From CAVWZH01 sp963765285 (lineage in GTDB: Bacteria > Acidobacteriota > Terriglobia > Terriglobales > Acidobacteriaceae): a stretch of DNA of 64,000 nucleotides. The notes under the pieces are model-generated. The model did no database searches, was not told the origin of the DNA, and saw only the letters and a program-made list of their open reading frames with translations. Below, piece after piece: positions 62,965-64,000 of this stretch; the stretch's first letter is position 1, and the number at the start of each line of letters is the position of its first letter. A program made the translations under genes and the position numbers. The DNA lies in the NCBI GenBank assembly GCA_963765285.1, contig CAVXVR010000006.1:248001-312000 (forward strand), read 5' to 3'.

Positions 62965-64000
62965 ATGAAACCTCACTCTAGGGGAAGTCGCGCCCGCATC
63001 CTGCTGAGTTCGGTCTTCGGGCCTTATGCGCAAGACGACGAATTTGGCAGCCGAGCGATTAATCCGATGGAGCTGTACCACAACCAAGTCACGCGCGCAC
63101 AAGGCAGCTTCTCGCTGCGTATGTTCCATCGATCCTGGGGCATCATGATGATTCAGGCAAATATTTCGGCGCCCTGCAGCGTGCTGGACTTCCCCACGCG
63201 GGAAGCCTTCGCCCGCGAGTTGACTGCGAACCACTACGATGTCGTCGGCATCTCTGCGATCATCGTAAACGTTTCGAAGGTCCGGGAAATGTGCCGCATG
63301 GTGCGCGAGCTATCGCCCAGTTCGGCGATCGTGGTAGGCGGACACGTGGCAGCGATTCCCGGACTGGAGGCGATGATCGACGCCGACTATATCGTGCGCG
63401 GAGAAGGCATTTCCTGGATGCGCCGATACCTGGGAGAAGACGAGCACGCACCGATCCGTCATCCAGCTATAGTCTCCGGCCTACAGACGCGCATCATGGG
63501 AGTACGTCTGCCGCAGCGCAAGGGCGGGACAGCGGCAACCATCATCCCGTCGGTGGGTTGCCCCATGGGGTGCAACTTTTGTACCACGTCTGCTTTTTTT
63601 GGCGGCAAGGGAAACTTCTTTAACTTTTATGAGACCGGCGATGAACTGTTCGAAGTGATGTGCGGGATCGAGTCTGAACTCAAAGTAAATTCGTTCTTTG
63701 TAATGGACGAAAACTTCCTGCTCCACCGTACCCGCGCCATGCGCTTGCTGGACCGCATGAAGCAGGCGGGCAAGTGTTGGGAGCTTTCAGTGTTTGCTTC
63801 CGCCAATGCGATTCGAAAATACACCATGATGGAACTGGTCGAACTGGGTATCTCCTGGGTATGGATGGGTTTGGAGTCTCCCAAGTCCAGTTACAGCAAG
63901 CTCCAGACTACGGACATTGGGCAACTGACGCGGGAACTTCGCGAACACGGCATACGAGTGCAGGGTTCGACGATCATTGGATTGGAGCACCACACGCCCG
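62965..64000 (+). CDS. B12-binding radical SAM protein (partial)
   Basis: 345 codons from the ATG at 62965, cut by the right edge without a stop. The N-terminal part (about residues 60-140) has a Rossmann-like cobalamin-binding-type fold with YDVVGISAIIVNVSKVREMC and IVVGGHVAAIPGLEAMIDAD. The radical SAM cluster is the CxxxCxxC motif in IPSVGCPMGCNFCTTSAFFG. A barrel region with NSFFVMDENFLLH, FASANAIRKYTMMELVELGI and WVWMGLESP follows. This is the BchE/hopanoid-methylase-like class. Substrate and name cannot be assigned from a partial gene. The missing C-terminus probably encodes 100-250 further residues. Confidence 0.9.
   Translation, partial: MKPHSRGSRARILLSSVFGPYAQDDEFGSRAINPMELYHNQVTRAQGSFSLRMFHRSWGIMMIQANISAPCSVLDFPTREAFARELTANHYDVVGISAIIVNVSKVREMCRMVRELSPSSAIVVGGHVAAIPGLEAMIDADYIVRGEGISWMRRYLGEDEHAPIRHPAIVSGLQTRIMGVRLPQRKGGTAATIIPSVGCPMGCNFCTTSAFFGGKGNFFNFYETGDELFEVMCGIESELKVNSFFVMDENFLLHRTRAMRLLDRMKQAGKCWELSVFASANAIRKYTMMELVELGISWVWMGLESPKSSYSKLQTTDIGQLTRELREHGIRVQGSTIIGLEHHTP

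Overview
The window is a stretch of bacterial chromosome, moderately GC-rich (judged by eye at close to 60%), with dense genes on both strands. No phage, conjugation or CRISPR module is visible. Several traits point to the phylum Acidobacteriota. These are tandem TPR/mannosyltransferase-like membrane proteins, Ig/PQQ-propeller cell-surface proteins, a DUF2911 protein, split glycine decarboxylase (GcvPA/GcvPB), and families of short intergenic repeats of the type 'CTCTGTGTCCTCTGTGGTTA' and 'GTCATTCTGAGCGAAGCGAAG'. This placement is inference from gene content; no 16S rRNA gene is present.

Layout. 0-5.4 kb: a sugar isomerase and gluconate-dehydrogenase subunit 3 pair (minus strand, running off the left edge), a CocE/NonD hydrolase and a secreted amidohydrolase. 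5.4-12.4 kb: a divergent catabolic island. A TetR regulator and a Rieske oxygenase lie on one side; on the other are a PYROXD2-like flavoprotein, a DAO-type flavoprotein, a betaine-homocysteine methyltransferase homologue and a second Rieske oxygenase. The island looks like N-methyl (betaine-type) compound catabolism. 12.7-17.7 kb: an apparent minus-strand unit of response regulator, histidine kinase, outer-membrane barrel and cupredoxin-like protein. 18-22 kb: a GAF-glucan phosphorylase fusion, a small receiver-like protein and an Fpg/Nei glycosylase. 22-25 kb: VOC protein, tRNA-Ser(GGA), bacterioferritin, a degenerate-receiver LuxR regulator and a PilZ protein. 25-28 kb: a TldD/TldE pair. 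28-33 kb: AsnA, AhcY, MetK and RodZ. 33-36.8 kb: a GAF-GGDEF cyclase, patatin, Nudix hydrolase and an exported protein. 36.9-43.6 kb: a beta-oxidation cluster (3-hydroxyacyl-CoA dehydrogenase/hydratase, thiolase, acyl-CoA dehydrogenase) interrupted by a repeat-bounded GxxExxY gene. 43.7-48.3 kb: an Ig/PQQ surface protein, DUF2911 protein, pilin and a 31-residue membrane peptide. 48.3-52.1 kb: two TPR membrane proteins. 52.1-52.6 kb: a second GxxExxY gene bounded by inverted repeats. 52.6-57.2 kb: gcvT-gcvH-gcvPA-gcvPB. 57.3-62.9 kb: small proteins, an exported methyltransferase, a RAYT transposase between REP-like inverted repeats, and a methylmalonyl-CoA mutase-type large subunit. The right edge cuts a B12-binding radical SAM gene.

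Functionally, several loci connect. The BHMT homologue, MetK and AhcY close a methionine/SAM cycle. Demethylation of betaine-type compounds would yield glycine and C1 units for the glycine cleavage system. Beta-oxidation and the mutase fit fatty-acid and propionate-type use.

Four otherwise well-conserved genes carry six single-base frameshifts, four of them in short G runs. Sequencing or assembly error is the likelier explanation, but it needs checking. No wholly new system could be proven. The best candidates for novelty are the two-Rieske betaine-type island, the repeat-bounded GxxExxY nuclease-like genes, the GAF-phosphorylase fusion, and the histidine kinase/porin/cupredoxin unit.
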